Assembly: GCF_016597725.1 (NCBI RefSeq)
Contig: NZ_VCGY01000001.1
Coordinates: 310,001 to 374,000 of the forward strand
Origin: Marinobacter sp. 1-4A
GTDB taxonomy: Bacteria; Pseudomonadota; Gammaproteobacteria; Pseudomonadales; Oleiphilaceae
DNA length: 64,000 nt
Direction of reading: 5' to 3'
Positions 35,507 to 46,136 of this stretch are shown one piece after another (within the stretch, counting starts at the first letter, position 1; every line of letters starts with the position of its first letter). A program made the position numbers and the translations under genes. The notes beneath the pieces were generated by a model. It worked only from the letters and a program-made list of their open reading frames with translations, was not told where the DNA came from and searched no databases.

Positions 35507-36226
35507 TTAGGGGCTCCAGAAAACTCGAAGGCCAGATTTAAGGAATCCACGAACCGGCATCTTGAGCATATCATTCGGTTTACTGCACGCACGCTTCAGC
35601 GTTTCTAGCTTATCTTCACCCTTGAGGTGAAGCGCCATGAAACGAGCCTCCCGCATTAAGGCATAGGTCAGCGTAATACGCTGGTGCGTCTGAGACGGCG
35701 GGGTCATGGCCGCCAACGCATTATGGGTTTCAACACTCATAGCGTGGGCAAGCTCGGGGGCGTCCGGAAATAACGATGCGGTGTGGCCGTCATTCCCCAT
35801 CCCCAAAATCAGAACATCCAGCGGGCGCATTAGCTTGGAGAGCTCAGCTTCTGCGGCGCCCAAACTTTCCTCAGGCGTACTTGCCGACTGCTTGATAGAT
35901 AGGAACTGCGCCACTGCCGCGTTATTCTGCAACAGATTTTCTTTTACCAGCTTGGTATTACTGTCCTCGTCGGTCTCGTCTACCCAGCGTTCATCTGCAA
36001 GCAACACGTCTACCCTGCCCCAGTCGAGTGTTTTACGGGACAATGCCTGAAAAAACGGCAAGGGCGTGGAGCCACCAGACACTGCAAGGCTCGCGCGTTC
36101 TGCACCATGAAGACGACCTCTCAGGAACTCGGCGACCGTATCAGCAAGCTGCTGCGCAACCTCCTGTGGCGTTTCTGAAAAGTGGGTCTCTATACCAGAC
36201 GGCAAATCCAGTTTAGGCGTCTTCAT
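35507..36226 (-). CDS. pgl: 6-phosphogluconolactonase
   Basis: A 239-residue DevB-type lactonase that hydrolyses 6-phosphogluconolactone. Motifs: [55 protein letters not shown]. The ATG at 36226 lies 5 nt after GGAAGGAG, inside the end of zwf (14-nt overlap), so the two are coupled. Length is normal for the family. Confidence 0.93.
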   Translation of the reverse strand: MKTPKLDLPSGIETHFSETPQEVAQQLADTVAEFLRGRLHGAERASLAVSGGSTPLPFFQALSRKTLDWGRVDVLLADERWVDETDEDSNTKLVKENLLQNNAAVAQFLSIKQSASTPEESLGAAEAELSKLMRPLDVLILGMGNDGHTASLFPDAPELAHAMSVETHNALAAMTPPSQTHQRITLTYALMREARFMALHLKGEDKLETLKRACSKPNDMLKMPVRGFLKSGLRVFWSP

Positions 36227-37688
36227 ACCAACTCCTTCCATCACGGGTGATCATTGCTATGGACGCCACCGGCCCCCAGGTTCCTGCCGCGTATCGCTTA
36301 GGCGGATCACCACCATCACTCCAGTTTTGAATAATCCGGTCAACCCAATGCCAAGCATGTTCAACTTCGTCACGGCGCACGAACAGGTATTGGTTTCCTT
36401 TCATAATTTCCCAAAGCAGGCGTTCATAAGCGTCCGGGATTCGCTCGGATTCAAATGCTTCTGAGAAAGTAAGCTCCAATGGCCCCTGCCGTAGGCGCAT
36501 GCCTTTATGCAAACCTTGGTCCTTGGTGAGTATTTTCAGTGACATACCCTCGTCCGGCTGCAACCTGATAATCAGCTTGTTATTCGCCAAATGCTTCTGA
36601 TCCGGATCAAAGATGTAATGGGGGGCCGGCTTGAAGTGGATAATAATCTGCGACAACTTTTCCGGGAGGCGCTTGCCGGTACGGATATAAAAAGGCACGC
36701 CTGACCAGCGCCAGTTGTCTATTTCCACCTTCAAGGCCACAAAGGTTTCCGTTTCGCTTCTTTTGTTGGCACCCTCTTCTTCCAGATACCCCGGAACCGG
36801 CTTTCCTGTGCTGGTTCCCGCTGTGTATTGGCCACGCACCACATAGGTTTCCATCATATCCGGCGTAATCCTACGCAGTGCTTTTAGTACTTTTACCTTT
36901 TCATCACGAATACTGTCTGCTGACAAATCCGAGGGAGGATCCATGGCAATCAGACATAAAAGCTGCAGCATATGGTTCTGGATCATGTCGCGAATCTGAC
37001 CCGCTTTGTCGAAATAACCCCAGCGCCCTTCAATTCCCACGCTCTCGGCAACCGTTATTTCCACATGGGATATATGGTTTTGATCCCATTGGGATGCGAA
37101 CAGGTTATTGGCAAAACGCAAAGCAATCAGATTCTGAACTGTTTCCTTACCTAAATAATGGTCAATTCGGAACAGTTGGCTTTCTCTATAAACCTCGCCT
37201 AGTTCATCGTTGATAACACGGGACGACTCCAAATCGTGACCAATCGGTTTTTCCACGACAACCCGGGTTTTTTCGGTACAGCAACTGGCAGAACGAAGGT
37301 TACGGGCAATCACACCGTACATGGCAGGCGGGCTAGCTAAATACACAATAAGCTCGCTGTTCTCTTCGTCCCGCCAGCTGTTCAACACGCCAAATCCAGC
37401 CTCATCGTTGAAATCCAGAATCTGGTACTCAACCCGCTGCAAAAAGGCTTCGACAACTGAAGAGTCAAACTCTTCAGGTTTAACATGCTGCTTTAGCCTT
37501 TCGCGCAATGCCTTGCGCACGTCATCTGTACTGAGTTCCCTGCGAGCAAGCCCCAGTATTCTGCTGCCATGGGCCAATAAACCAGCTCGTTCGAGTTGGT
37601 ATAAAGCGGGAAACAGCTTACGCTGCGCCAGATCACCCAAAGCACCAAATAACATGATGTCGCAGCGGGTTGCTATTTTATTGGCCAT
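36213..37688 (-). CDS. zwf: Glucose-6-phosphate 1-dehydrogenase
   Basis: A 491-residue dehydrogenase, first gene of zwf-pgl-eda. NADP-binding start [24 protein letters not shown], then [15 protein letters not shown] and the active-site [13 protein letters not shown]. It commits glucose-6-phosphate to the Entner-Doudoroff route and makes NADPH. No glucokinase, sugar transporter or gnd is in the window, so hexose phosphate may come from gluconeogenesis on glycerol (inference). Confidence 0.95.
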   Translation of the reverse strand: MANKIATRCDIMLFGALGDLAQRKLFPALYQLERAGLLAHGSRILGLARRELSTDDVRKALRERLKQHVKPEEFDSSVVEAFLQRVEYQILDFNDEAGFGVLNSWRDEENSELIVYLASPPAMYGVIARNLRSASCCTEKTRVVVEKPIGHDLESSRVINDELGEVYRESQLFRIDHYLGKETVQNLIALRFANNLFASQWDQNHISHVEITVAESVGIEGRWGYFDKAGQIRDMIQNHMLQLLCLIAMDPPSDLSADSIRDEKVKVLKALRRITPDMMETYVVRGQYTAGTSTGKPVPGYLEEEGANKRSETETFVALKVEIDNWRWSGVPFYIRTGKRLPEKLSQIIIHFKPAPHYIFDPDQKHLANNKLIIRLQPDEGMSLKILTKDQGLHKGMRLRQGPLELTFSEAFESERIPDAYERLLWEIMKGNQYLFVRRDEVEHAWHWVDRIIQNWSDGGDPPKRYAAGTWGPVASIAMITRDGRSWYEDA

Positions 37689-37744
37689 TGCACGCTTCTC
37701 TCCGGTGAGTCAGGCTAGACTTGAAGCCCGCACTCGAAAATAAA

Positions 37745-37760
37745 TGTAGTAATTTTATCC
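37745..37760. promoter_or_regulatory. HexR-like box upstream of zwf
   Basis: TGTAGTAATTTTATCC lies 57 nt before the zwf start. Its TGTAGTAA half equals TTACTACA on the other strand, the core shared with the gap box. A possible zwf -35/-10 pair (TTGGAA and CATTAT on the minus strand) is just upstream, so HexR binding here would block transcription. Confidence 0.55.
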
Positions 37761-37810
37761 AAATAATGGCACTTGGGCTGAATTATTCCAAGGGCAAGAC
37801 CGTTGCATTG

Positions 37811-37851
37811 ATACGTTTACTACCCAAAATGCGTTAAAATCCCGCTATAAT
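37811..37851 (+). promoter_or_regulatory. hexR promoter region with HexR-like box
   Basis: ATACGTTTACTACCC (37811-37825) shares the nine bases GTTTACTAC with the gap box. TATAAT at 37846-37851 is a perfect -10, but no good -35 is at the right distance. The arrangement suggests autoregulation. Confidence 0.45.
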
Positions 37852-37900
37852 CATCGAACACTTAACAAAAGTTCCATCCAGATTTCAGGGAGTAGCTTTG

Positions 37901-38779
37901 ATGGCCCCGAAACAGGCACATCGTGACGATAATCTGCTGGAGGACATCCAGTCCCGGTTGGACACTCTGAACAAATCGGAGCGCAAAGTCGCAGAGGCTA
38001 TCCTGCGCGACCCAAGCGCCGCTACGCGTTACAGCATTGCTGCTCTGGCAAGAGCCTCAAATGTCAGCGAGCCCACCGTTAACCGGTTTTGCAGGGGCTT
38101 CTCGGCAACAGGCTTCCCGGACTTCAAGATCCGTCTCGCACAGAGCATTGCCACCGGCACACCCTATATCGGCCAAAACATTGAACCTGACGATACGGTT
38201 GCTGAGTTTGCAGACAAAATCATGCTAAGCACCATCGCCAACTTGGACAAAGCGCGCCAGGCGCTGGACCCGAACGCTTTGGCAACCGCAATCGACTATC
38301 TAATTCAGGCCAAACAAATCAATTTCTTTGGCATGGGCGGCTCCGCTTCTGTGGCACTGGATGCACAGCACAAGTTTTTCCGCTTTAACATCCCCGTGAT
38401 GTCCTACGATGATGCGCTTATGCAAAGAATGGTCGCGGCAGGCGCGAGTGTCGGCGATGTCATCGTGATGATTTCTTACACCGGGCGAACCAAAGAGACC
38501 GTTGAAATTGCTCGCATTGCACGGGATAACGGAGCCACGGTTATTGGCATTACAACCCCAAACTCGCCACTTGCAGACGTTTGCACCACTGCTTTGGAAA
38601 TTACTGCGCCAGAGGACATCGAGGTGTATATGCCGATGTCGTCCCGAATTATTCATCTAACGGTCATCGATATTTTGGCTACCGGCGTTACGCTAAAGCG
38701 CGGCGCAGACTTTTTAAGCCACCTCAAAAAGATCAAAGACAGCCTCATGCCTACACGTATTCCCTCTGCGCCCGGGTGA
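37901..38779 (+). CDS. hexR: HexR, RpiR-family carbon metabolism regulator
   Basis: A 292-residue regulator: HTH_6 domain at about 1-75 ([36 protein letters not shown]) and SIS sugar-phosphate domain ([38 protein letters not shown]). HexR orthologues sense KDPG and control zwf, edd, gap and related genes. Here it is divergent from zwf, with matching boxes upstream of zwf, hexR, edd and gap. GGGAG precedes the ATG at 37901; a TTG at 37898 adds one codon. Confidence 0.93.
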   Translation: MAPKQAHRDDNLLEDIQSRLDTLNKSERKVAEAILRDPSAATRYSIAALARASNVSEPTVNRFCRGFSATGFPDFKIRLAQSIATGTPYIGQNIEPDDTVAEFADKIMLSTIANLDKARQALDPNALATAIDYLIQAKQINFFGMGGSASVALDAQHKFFRFNIPVMSYDDALMQRMVAAGASVGDVIVMISYTGRTKETVEIARIARDNGATVIGITTPNSPLADVCTTALEITAPEDIEVYMPMSSRIIHLTVIDILATGVTLKRGADFLSHLKKIKDSLMPTRIPSAPG

Positions 38780-38810
38780 TAGAATTGTCGCCCGAGGTTA
38801 TTCAAGGCAA

Positions 38811-38845
38811 AAAAAACCCGAACAACTCTTCTGTTCGGGTTTTTT
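38811..38845. terminator. Bidirectional terminator, hexR / ppiD
   Basis: The stem aaaaaacccgaac / gttcgggtttttt (13 bp, 9-nt loop) lies between the convergent hexR and ppiD stops. A and T runs on the two sides give a U-tract in both directions. Confidence 0.9.
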
Positions 38846-38859
38846 ACTTCTGCCTTAGC

Positions 38860-40722
38860 TTACGGGCGTGACACCTCAGCTGTACTCCTTAGGAACTGCT
38901 GATAAGCGGCATATTCACGCTGACCTTCAAGTGATGCCAGAAAGCTTCGCAACTGGTCTAGATCACTATCGTTAGTTTCGGCATTGGTTTTCACATCGCC
39001 TTCGATCACAGCATCAAGCGCAACCACTTCAATGCCATTATGCGTCATTGCAGAACCATAGCTCGGCTTGCCTTCGGCGGGACGTTTCAGAGAAAAGGCC
39101 GTCTGAACAATCCGTGGATCTACCCCAGAGGCATTACGCGCCTGATCTTCAAACGATTCCCAATCACCAGAGCTCAGAGAGGTCAATGGTTCACCTTCCT
39201 CTAGACCCGCAATAATTGCACCTGCTCGCTCATTCAGAAGCTCTTCAGTCTTACGTGCTTCAAGAGTTCTGCGAATATCATCGCGCACATCTTCCAACGC
39301 AAGCTGCTGAGCTTCGCGATATTCACGAACACGCGCAACTACGGAAACATTATCACCAACATCTATCAGTTCGGTGTTGTAGCCATCCTCAAGCACATCT
39401 TCGGAGAACAATTGGCGCACCAGACCTGCGTGATCAAACGGCGCGCGACCACCATCTTTGGTGATGCCATTAGCCTCGCGAATTTCCAGCCCCAGCTCTT
39501 TCGCCGGGCCAGCAAGATCGTCTGCCTCATATGCGGAATCCGCCAACTCTGCACGCACCTCCGCAAACTCTTTCGCGGCGCGCTCACGAGCAAGCTCCTC
39601 ACGGAGCTTTTGCTCCAAGTCAGCCAACGGCGGCACGTCGGAACGACGAACCTCATCCAGACGAATCAGGTGAACACCAAAGCTGGTTGATACCGGGTCA
39701 GACACCTGCCCTTCCTCTAGCGCAAACAAGGCTTCTTCAAAGGCTTCGTCGTAAACACCACGGCCAGCAAAACCGAGGTCGCCGCCCTCTTTTGCCGACA
39801 CAGTATCCACGGAGAATTCTTTTGCTAAATCCTCAAAGCTCTCGCCGGCTTTTAGACGCTCCTGAATCGAGCTAATGGACTGTTCTGCATCACCCGCTTC
39901 CACCAAAATATGGGAGGCGCGACGCTCTTCCCGGGCAAGATCGCCAGCACGCTGCTCGTAGTATGCTTCAAGCTCATCCTGACTGACCTCGATATTCTCT
40001 GCGAGAGAACCCAAAGACAAAGTAATGTAGGCGGCATCAACCTGCTCCTGCTGTCTAAATGCCGAGCTGTTCTCTTTGTAAAACGCCTCGATGTCTGCAT
40101 CTGTGACTTCTACGTCACCGGAAACGGCACTCGCTGGAACCTGAAGAACTCGGAAACTCCGGGTCTGGTTCTGGATTCGTAAAAGCTGTGCGGCATTCTC
40201 GTCGGCAACAAGGCCGCTTTGCATGATACCTGCGCGAATCTGGTTGACCACATATTGCTTGCGCATGGCCTCCCGGAACTCACCCACACCCATGCCTAAA
40301 TTGCGCACTGATGCGACAAACCGATCGCGGTTGAATTGCCCATCCACCTGAAATTGCGGCATTTGCGTAATCAGAGCATCAATATCCGCATCATTGAGGG
40401 AAAGGCCTTGGGCATTGGCATCCTGAATCAAGACCTGTTCCTGAATCAGCTGATCAAGAACGTCCTTACGAATCTGGTCTTCATTCAGCAAAGCAGGATC
40501 GGGACGCTCCATTTCGCCCAAGCGGCGCTGGCTTTCGAGCTGGACAACCCGCAAGAAATCCCGCTCGGTAATATCTTCACCGTTAACTGTTGCCACTTCC
40601 GGCTCGCCCGAGAAGCCGCCAACAATGGCATCCATTCCCCAAATGGAGAGGGACACGACCAACAGACCGATGATGATCTTGGCAATCGTTCCCTGGGAGT
40701 TTTCCCGTATATCTTGAAGCAT
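38860..40722 (-). CDS. ppiD: Periplasmic folding chaperone PpiD
   Basis: A 620-residue inner-membrane-anchored chaperone near SecYEG. Single TM helix at about residues 15-35 (IAKIIIGLLVVSLSIWGMDAI), SurA-like N-terminal region, and a parvulin domain (ASHILVEAGDAEQSISSIQ, GGDLGFAGRGVYDEAFEEALF). In PpiD proteins the parvulin domain is usually catalytically weak. It follows hupB in the conserved clpP-clpX-lon-hupB-ppiD order. Confidence 0.93.
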   Translation of the reverse strand: MLQDIRENSQGTIAKIIIGLLVVSLSIWGMDAIVGGFSGEPEVATVNGEDITERDFLRVVQLESQRRLGEMERPDPALLNEDQIRKDVLDQLIQEQVLIQDANAQGLSLNDADIDALITQMPQFQVDGQFNRDRFVASVRNLGMGVGEFREAMRKQYVVNQIRAGIMQSGLVADENAAQLLRIQNQTRSFRVLQVPASAVSGDVEVTDADIEAFYKENSSAFRQQEQVDAAYITLSLGSLAENIEVSQDELEAYYEQRAGDLAREERRASHILVEAGDAEQSISSIQERLKAGESFEDLAKEFSVDTVSAKEGGDLGFAGRGVYDEAFEEALFALEEGQVSDPVSTSFGVHLIRLDEVRRSDVPPLADLEQKLREELARERAAKEFAEVRAELADSAYEADDLAGPAKELGLEIREANGITKDGGRAPFDHAGLVRQLFSEDVLEDGYNTELIDVGDNVSVVARVREYREAQQLALEDVRDDIRRTLEARKTEELLNERAGAIIAGLEEGEPLTSLSSGDWESFEDQARNASGVDPRIVQTAFSLKRPAEGKPSYGSAMTHNGIEVVALDAVIEGDVKTNAETNDSDLDQLRSFLASLEGQREYAAYQQFLRSTAEVSRP

Positions 40723-40761
40723 GTTTCTCCCGAACCCCTATACCGATTAACTAAACGTAAA

Positions 40762-40826
40762 AAGGCGCACCCTGTAGGAATGCGCCTTGAATTCTTCTTG
40801 GCGGCTCCTTTCTAACGGGAGCCGCC
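40762..40826 (-). terminator. Double hairpin terminator after hupB
   Basis: On the minus strand hupB is followed by ggcggctcc/ggagccgcc (40800-40826), then aaggcgca/tgcgcctt (40762-40788), the latter followed by TTTTT. The second is a standard Rho-independent terminator; it separates the abundant hupB message from ppiD. Confidence 0.85.
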
Positions 40827-40839
40827 GGAGAAAGAACCG

Positions 40840-41112
40840 TTACTTAACGGCGTCTTTCAGGGCCTTACCTGCTTTGAACCCGGGCACTTTGGAAGCCGCA
40901 ATCTTGATCTCGGCACCCGTTTGCGGGTTACGGCCCGTGCGCGCGGCACGGTCTTTCACGGAGAAAGTACCAAAACCGATCAGGGTCACCTGATCGCCTT
41001 TTTTGAGGGCACCGGTAATAGAGTTAGTCATTGCGTCCAGAGCACGGCCAGCGGCGGCTTTGGAGATATCTGCTGATTCTGCAATTGCATCGATAAGTTC
41101 GGACTTGTTCAC
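40840..41112 (-). CDS. hupB: DNA-binding protein HU-beta
   Basis: A 90-residue nucleoid protein with the HU signature [20 protein letters not shown] and full-length dimerisation helices. It starts at GTG (41112), 8 nt after AAGGGG, giving [12 protein letters not shown]. Its own promoter should be in the 239-nt gap after lon. It follows lon as in most gammaproteobacteria. Confidence 0.96.
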   Translation of the reverse strand: MNKSELIDAIAESADISKAAAGRALDAMTNSITGALKKGDQVTLIGFGTFSVKDRAARTGRNPQTGAEIKIAASKVPGFKAGKALKDAVK

Positions 41113-41351
41113 ACTAAACCCCTTCGCTTTCAGGTTGAAGATGTTCTAGGTCGGATTGTTTTTTTCTCGGATGCTCTCGACTATCGCATAAGCGGTCGGA
41201 GAATTCCATTCTTCGGTTTTCTTATTCCTTTCGGCGTTCAACCGGTGTTCGGAATAGGTACATATGGCGCGGGAGCCCTTGGTATTGGCTGCTTCACGGC
41301 GAAACAGTTATACCAATGGGCTCTCCGGCATGTCAACAACTCATGTTGGGT

Positions 41352-43769
41352 TTAATGTGTATTTATGCGTTCTGCACTGTCATTTTCATCGTCACGGGGC
41401 TTGCTTGACCCGGTATCAGACGAAGAACTGTCCTTGTGTGGCTCGGGCGCATACGCAAGCGCAATATCCAGCACTTCATCAATCCACTTGACCGGAATTA
41501 TCTCGAGTGATTCTTTGATATTATCCGGTATCTCTTTGAGATCCCTAACATTCTCATCAGGTATCACAATCGTTTTGATGCCGCCCCTATGAGCTGCAAG
41601 GAGCTTTTCTTTAAGCCCTCCAATAGGCAGCACTCGTCCCCGGAGTGTGATCTCACCGGTCATCGCGACGTCTGCCCGAACCGGAATTTTGGTCAATGCA
41701 GAAACAAGCGCTGTACACATGCCAATACCGGCACTTGGGCCGTCTTTTGGCGTAGCACCCTCGGGTACGTGCACGTGAAGATCGTGTTTTTCGTGGAAAT
41801 CGTCGGCGATACCCAGACCCGGCGCACGGCTTCTAACTACGGTAAGCGCGGTCTGGATAGACTCCTGCATCACATCACCAAGCGAGCCTGTCTTAACCAC
41901 TCTGCCCTTCCCCGGCGTAAGTGCACACTCTATGGTCAGCAGCTCACCTCCCACCTGAGTCCAAGCAAGACCCGTTACCTGCCCAATCTGATTGGTTTCC
42001 TCCGCCAACCCGTAATTGAACTTGCGCACTCCGGAATAGTGCTCGAGCATGTCGGGCTCGATAGTGATCACAGCTTTCTCGTTGACCTCCACATGCTCGC
42101 GCACCACTTTGCGGCATATCTTGGCAATTTCCCGTTCCAGACCACGCACACCGGCTTCGCGAGTGTAATAACGCACAATATCGCGCAACGCGGCTTCGCT
42201 TAGGGTAAGCTCATCTTTGCGCAAGCCATTGGCCTTGATCTGCTTCGGCAATAGATAGCGCAATGCAATATTTACTTTTTCATCTTCGGTGTAACCCGGG
42301 ATCCGGATAATCTCCATGCGATCCAGCAGTGCTGCCGGGATATCCATAGAGTTAGAAGTACACACGAACATAACGTCGGAAAGATCGTAATCCACTTCCA
42401 GATAGTGATCGTTGAACGTGTGGTTCTGCTCTGGATCCAAAACCTCGAGTAGTGCCGAAGCAGGATCACCCCGGTGGTCCATACCCATTTTGTCGATCTC
42501 GTCGAACAGGAACAGAGGGTTTTTCACACCGACTTTAGCCAGCTTTTGCAACAGCTTACCCGGCAACGCACCAATATAGGTTTTACGATGGCCACGAATT
42601 TCGGCTTCGTCCCGCACTCCACCAAGAGCCATTCGCGTGTACTTGCGGTTTGTCGCTCTGGCGATAGACTGCCCGAGAGATGTTTTACCAACACCAGGGG
42701 GCCCTACTAGACACAGCACAGGGCCTTTCACTTTTTTGACACGGCTCTGCACCGCGAGGTATTCGAGAATACGCTTCTTGACCTCATCAAGGCCGTAGTG
42801 ATCCTGATCGAGAATCTCCCGTGCCTTTTCGATATCGTGGCGCACCCGGCTGCGCTTTTTCCAGGGGACAGCCAGCATCCAATCAATATAGCCACGAACA
42901 ACCGTAGCCTCGGCAGACATGGGCGACATCATCTTGAGCTTGTTCAGTTCAGATTCTGTCTTTTTTCGGGCTTCTTCGGGCAGGCCAGCCTCTTCGAGCT
43001 TTTGTTCCAGCTCCTCAAAATCGTTATTACCTTCACCCAGGTTACCCATTTCTTTCTGGATAGCCTTCATTTGCTCGTTCAGATAATACTCGCGCTGGCT
43101 GCGCTCCATTTGCTTCTTAACTCGCCCACGGATGCGCTTCTCAACTTCAATAAGGTCGATCTCACCATCCAGTTTTCCGAGTAGAAGCTCAACGCGGACA
43201 TTGATATCCAGTGCCTCCAGAAGTTCCTGCTTTTCTGGAATGCGCATCTCAAGATGGGCAGCCATGGTATCGGCAAGGCGCTCCAGCTCTTCGATTCCTG
43301 TCAGGGCATTGGAGACTTCCGAAGGAACTTTTCGAGACAGCTTCACATACTTTTCAAATTCGTCCGTAAGGGTCTTCATAAGCACATCTTCTTCGCGCTC
43401 AGGAAGGGTCTCTTCGTCCATCAGGGTAGCCCCGCCGGACAGGTACTCCGCTTCTGTAATATTACTGATCGCAGCCCGGGCATTACCCTCAACCAACACC
43501 TTAACGGTGCCGTCAGGGAGCCGTAGCATTTGCAGCACGGTTGCCAGCGTACCCATTTCAAAAACGTCACCCGGGCCAGGCTCATCCGTAGAGGCGTCTC
43601 GCTGTGCCACTAGAAGGATTTCCTTGCTTCCTTCCATTGCAGCTTCAAGAGCCTGAATGGATTTCTCGCGGCCCACAAACAGGGGGACCACCATGTGCGG
43701 AAACACCACCACATCCCGAAGCGGGAGTAGCGGGTATTCTTGCACGATATCTTGGGGTATCCGGGTCAT
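41352..43769 (-). CDS. lon: ATP-dependent protease Lon
   Basis: A full-length 805-residue AAA+ serine protease of the cytosol. N-terminal substrate domain ([20 protein letters not shown]), Walker [13 protein letters not shown], and proteolytic Ser in [11 protein letters not shown] with the catalytic Lys further on. It ends in a Ser/Asp-rich tail ([11 protein letters not shown]). It degrades damaged and regulatory proteins. A heat-shock-like promoter lies upstream. Confidence 0.97.
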   Translation of the reverse strand: MTRIPQDIVQEYPLLPLRDVVVFPHMVVPLFVGREKSIQALEAAMEGSKEILLVAQRDASTDEPGPGDVFEMGTLATVLQMLRLPDGTVKVLVEGNARAAISNITEAEYLSGGATLMDEETLPEREEDVLMKTLTDEFEKYVKLSRKVPSEVSNALTGIEELERLADTMAAHLEMRIPEKQELLEALDINVRVELLLGKLDGEIDLIEVEKRIRGRVKKQMERSQREYYLNEQMKAIQKEMGNLGEGNNDFEELEQKLEEAGLPEEARKKTESELNKLKMMSPMSAEATVVRGYIDWMLAVPWKKRSRVRHDIEKAREILDQDHYGLDEVKKRILEYLAVQSRVKKVKGPVLCLVGPPGVGKTSLGQSIARATNRKYTRMALGGVRDEAEIRGHRKTYIGALPGKLLQKLAKVGVKNPLFLFDEIDKMGMDHRGDPASALLEVLDPEQNHTFNDHYLEVDYDLSDVMFVCTSNSMDIPAALLDRMEIIRIPGYTEDEKVNIALRYLLPKQIKANGLRKDELTLSEAALRDIVRYYTREAGVRGLEREIAKICRKVVREHVEVNEKAVITIEPDMLEHYSGVRKFNYGLAEETNQIGQVTGLAWTQVGGELLTIECALTPGKGRVVKTGSLGDVMQESIQTALTVVRSRAPGLGIADDFHEKHDLHVHVPEGATPKDGPSAGIGMCTALVSALTKIPVRADVAMTGEITLRGRVLPIGGLKEKLLAAHRGGIKTIVIPDENVRDLKEIPDNIKESLEIIPVKWIDEVLDIALAYAPEPHKDSSSSDTGSSKPRDDENDSAERINTH

Positions 43770-43810
43770 AAGGAATCCTCTGACGATGTTTCTTTCAGCA
43801 TACCACCCTT

Positions 43811-43836
43811 CATTGGGGCGACCTCTGAAATTGCAA
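43811..43836 (-). promoter_or_regulatory. Candidate sigma-32 promoter of lon
   Basis: Read on the minus strand, TTGCAA and then CCCCAATG are 12 nt apart. The -10 resembles the heat-shock CCCCATnT; the -35 is a poor match to CTTGAAA. It starts about 45 nt before lon, whose E. coli homologue is heat-shock controlled. Confidence 0.4.
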
Positions 43837-43884
43837 TCTTTTTACCAAACGACACAGCGTAAAGCGCTGTTGATACAAACCATT

Positions 43885-43912
43885 AAAAAAGGGGCGTTCC
43901 CGCCCCTTTTTT
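43885..43912. terminator. Terminator between clpX and lon
   Basis: aaaaaaggggcg - ttcc - cgcccctttttt: a 12-bp stem with a tetraloop and U-tract in either direction. It lies about 40 nt past the clpX stop and upstream of lon, so lon is transcribed from its own promoter. Confidence 0.9.
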
Positions 43913-43951
43913 ATATCTCTAAGTCGCTAACCACTTTTCAGTGGGGCCGGA

Positions 43952-45235
43952 TCAATCATCCGGCACTGCTTTAGCGTGATCGTTGTTAGCGTATATCTTG
44001 AACGGCTCTGAATCGCCCTTGATCACGCTTTCGTCAATCACCACCTTGGAGATGTCGTGCTCAGAAGGAATCTGATACATCGTATCCAGCAGCGTGGCTT
44101 CCATGATGGAACGAAGGCCACGGGCGCCGGTTTTGCGTTCCAGTGCCTTGCCAGCAACTGCGCGCAGTGCGTCGTCCCGGAAGTCCAGCTCTACACCTTC
44201 CATATCAAACAGTTTCTGATACTGCTTGGTTAAGGAGTTTTTCGGCTCTGTCAGAATTTGCACCAAAGCATCTTCATCCAACTCCATCAGAGTGGCAACG
44301 ACCGGCAAACGCCCGACGAATTCAGGAATCAGACCGTACTTAACCAAATCTTCGGTCTCGACATCCTTGATAACATCACCAGTATTTTTGCTTTCTTCCC
44401 GACTGGCGACTGCTGCCGAGAAGCCAATACTGCTCTTTTCGGTGCGGTCACGGATAACCTTGTCGAGCCCTGCAAACGCACCGCCACAGATGAATAGCAT
44501 ATTGCTGGTATCAACCTGCAGAAACTCTTGCTGCGGATGCTTGCGCCCGCCCTGAGGCGGCACTGACGCAACCGTACCTTCGATCAGCTTCAGCAGCGCC
44601 TGCTGTACACCCTCACCCGACACATCCCGGGTGATGGACGGGTTATCAGATTTGCGAGAAATCTTATCGATCTCGTCAATGTACACAATACCGCGCTGGG
44701 CTTTGTCCACATCGTAGTCGCATTTCTGGAGTAGCTTCTGGATGATATTCTCAACATCCTCACCCACATAGCCTGCTTCGGTAAGCGTTGTGGCATCCGC
44801 GATAGTGAAGGGTACATTGAGCATACGCGCGAGTGTTTCGGCAAGCAGTGTTTTACCGCTACCAGTCGGCCCAATCAGCAGGATATTACTCTTGCCAAGC
44901 TCGACATCGCCCTTGCCTTCACCATAACGGAGGCGCTTGTAGTGGTTATAAACCGCTACTGCGAGTACAACTTTGGCACGATCCTGACCAATGACATATT
45001 CATCCAGCGTATTGCGGATTTCAGCCGGCGTCGGAAGGCGATCACTCGGCTCCTCCTGTGCATTCTCCTGAATTTCTTCACGGATGATATCGTTGCACAG
45101 GTCGACACACTCGTCGCAGATGAACACCGAAGGCCCTGCAATGAGCTTACGGACTTCATGCTGGCTCTTTCCACAAAACGAGCAGTAGAGCAACTTGCCG
45201 TTATCGTCGCCTCTGCCGTTTCTTTCATCTGCCAT
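43952..45235 (-). CDS. clpX: ATP-dependent Clp protease unfoldase ClpX
   Basis: A 427-residue AAA+ unfoldase that feeds substrates to ClpP. N-terminal zinc-binding domain ([22 protein letters not shown]), Walker [16 protein letters not shown], Walker [11 protein letters not shown], and the IGF-type ClpP-contact loop region ([12 protein letters not shown]). It is cotranscribed with clpP, 78 nt downstream of it. Confidence 0.97.
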   Translation of the reverse strand: MADERNGRGDDNGKLLYCSFCGKSQHEVRKLIAGPSVFICDECVDLCNDIIREEIQENAQEEPSDRLPTPAEIRNTLDEYVIGQDRAKVVLAVAVYNHYKRLRYGEGKGDVELGKSNILLIGPTGSGKTLLAETLARMLNVPFTIADATTLTEAGYVGEDVENIIQKLLQKCDYDVDKAQRGIVYIDEIDKISRKSDNPSITRDVSGEGVQQALLKLIEGTVASVPPQGGRKHPQQEFLQVDTSNMLFICGGAFAGLDKVIRDRTEKSSIGFSAAVASREESKNTGDVIKDVETEDLVKYGLIPEFVGRLPVVATLMELDEDALVQILTEPKNSLTKQYQKLFDMEGVELDFRDDALRAVAGKALERKTGARGLRSIMEATLLDTMYQIPSEHDISKVVIDESVIKGDSEPFKIYANNDHAKAVPDD

Positions 45236-45313
45236 TGAAATACCTCTGATCTCGTTTTGCCAGCGCTTCAGATAGTCGGGCGCTGGCCAGGGGTGATGCT
45301 ATTACTACCAGTA

Positions 45314-45949
45314 TTATTTATTCGGTACGCGCTTATCAAGTATCGAGTCAATAAGCCCGTACTCTTTAGCCTGCGTCGGATCCATAAAATTGTCGCGATC
45401 CGTATCTTTTGCAAGCGTTTCCAAATCCTGACCGGTGTGGTGGGCCAGTATGGAATTCAGCGTATGTCGAATTTTAAGGATTTCACGGGTATGAATTTCA
45501 ATATCAGTTGCCTGCCCCTGATAACCGCCCAAAGGCTGGTGAATCATAACCCGCGAGTTAGGCAAACAAGCACGCTTACCAGGCGCGCCGCCAGCCAAAA
45601 GGAAGGCACCCATGCTAGCAGCTTGGCCAACACACAGAGTTGAGACGTCCGGCTTGATGAACTGCATAGTGTCGTAAATGGACATACCAGCTGTTACGGA
45701 CCCACCCGGGCTATTGATGTAGAGGTGGATATCTTTGTCCGGATTTTCAGACTCCAAAAACAGAAGCTGAGCCACGATCAGGTTCGCCATGTGATCTTCC
45801 ACCTGCCCAACCATGAAGATCACCCGCTCCTTGAGCAGACGGGAATAAATATCAAACGAACGCTCTCCACGAGCGGTCTGCTCGATAACCATCGGCACCA
45901 GAGCGGACCTGGTAAGCATTGAGGGATCATCAATCGGTTTCTGCATCAT
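45314..45949 (-). CDS. clpP: ATP-dependent Clp protease proteolytic subunit ClpP
   Basis: A 211-residue serine peptidase. Ser112 in [11 protein letters not shown], His137 in [10 protein letters not shown], and a downstream Asp complete the triad. It assembles as a double heptamer with ClpX. It lies between tig and clpX as usual. The leader contains a small CGTGGT-TTTAC-ACCACG hairpin (about 45982-45998). Confidence 0.97.
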   Translation of the reverse strand: MMQKPIDDPSMLTRSALVPMVIEQTARGERSFDIYSRLLKERVIFMVGQVEDHMANLIVAQLLFLESENPDKDIHLYINSPGGSVTAGMSIYDTMQFIKPDVSTLCVGQAASMGAFLLAGGAPGKRACLPNSRVMIHQPLGGYQGQATDIEIHTREILKIRHTLNSILAHHTGQDLETLAKDTDRDNFMDPTQAKEYGLIDSILDKRVPNK

Positions 45950-46051
45950 GATGCGCCTGAACTCCTTATGGACAGATGGAACGTGGTTTTACACCACGGC
46001 TACTTCAGTATTCTTGTATCTTCTACTGTGCCAGTCGCAAGCCAAGATGAA

Positions 46052-46074
46052 AACAGCCGGACATGCCGGCTGTT
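46052..46074 (-). terminator. Hairpin terminator after tig
   Basis: The stem aacagccgg / ccggctgtt with a 5-nt loop lies 63 nt past the tig stop and is followed on the minus strand by TTTTC. It separates tig from clpP. Confidence 0.7.
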
Positions 46075-46136
46075 AGCTCTGTTCGGCCAGCCCGGACCAG
46101 AAGTATATCTGGCCCTGACACCAATGCCCCGCCTTA

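Noticed and set aside
45982..45998. RNA thermometer or riboswitch in the clpP leader
   Set aside because: Only a 6-bp hairpin that does not sequester the ribosome-binding site.
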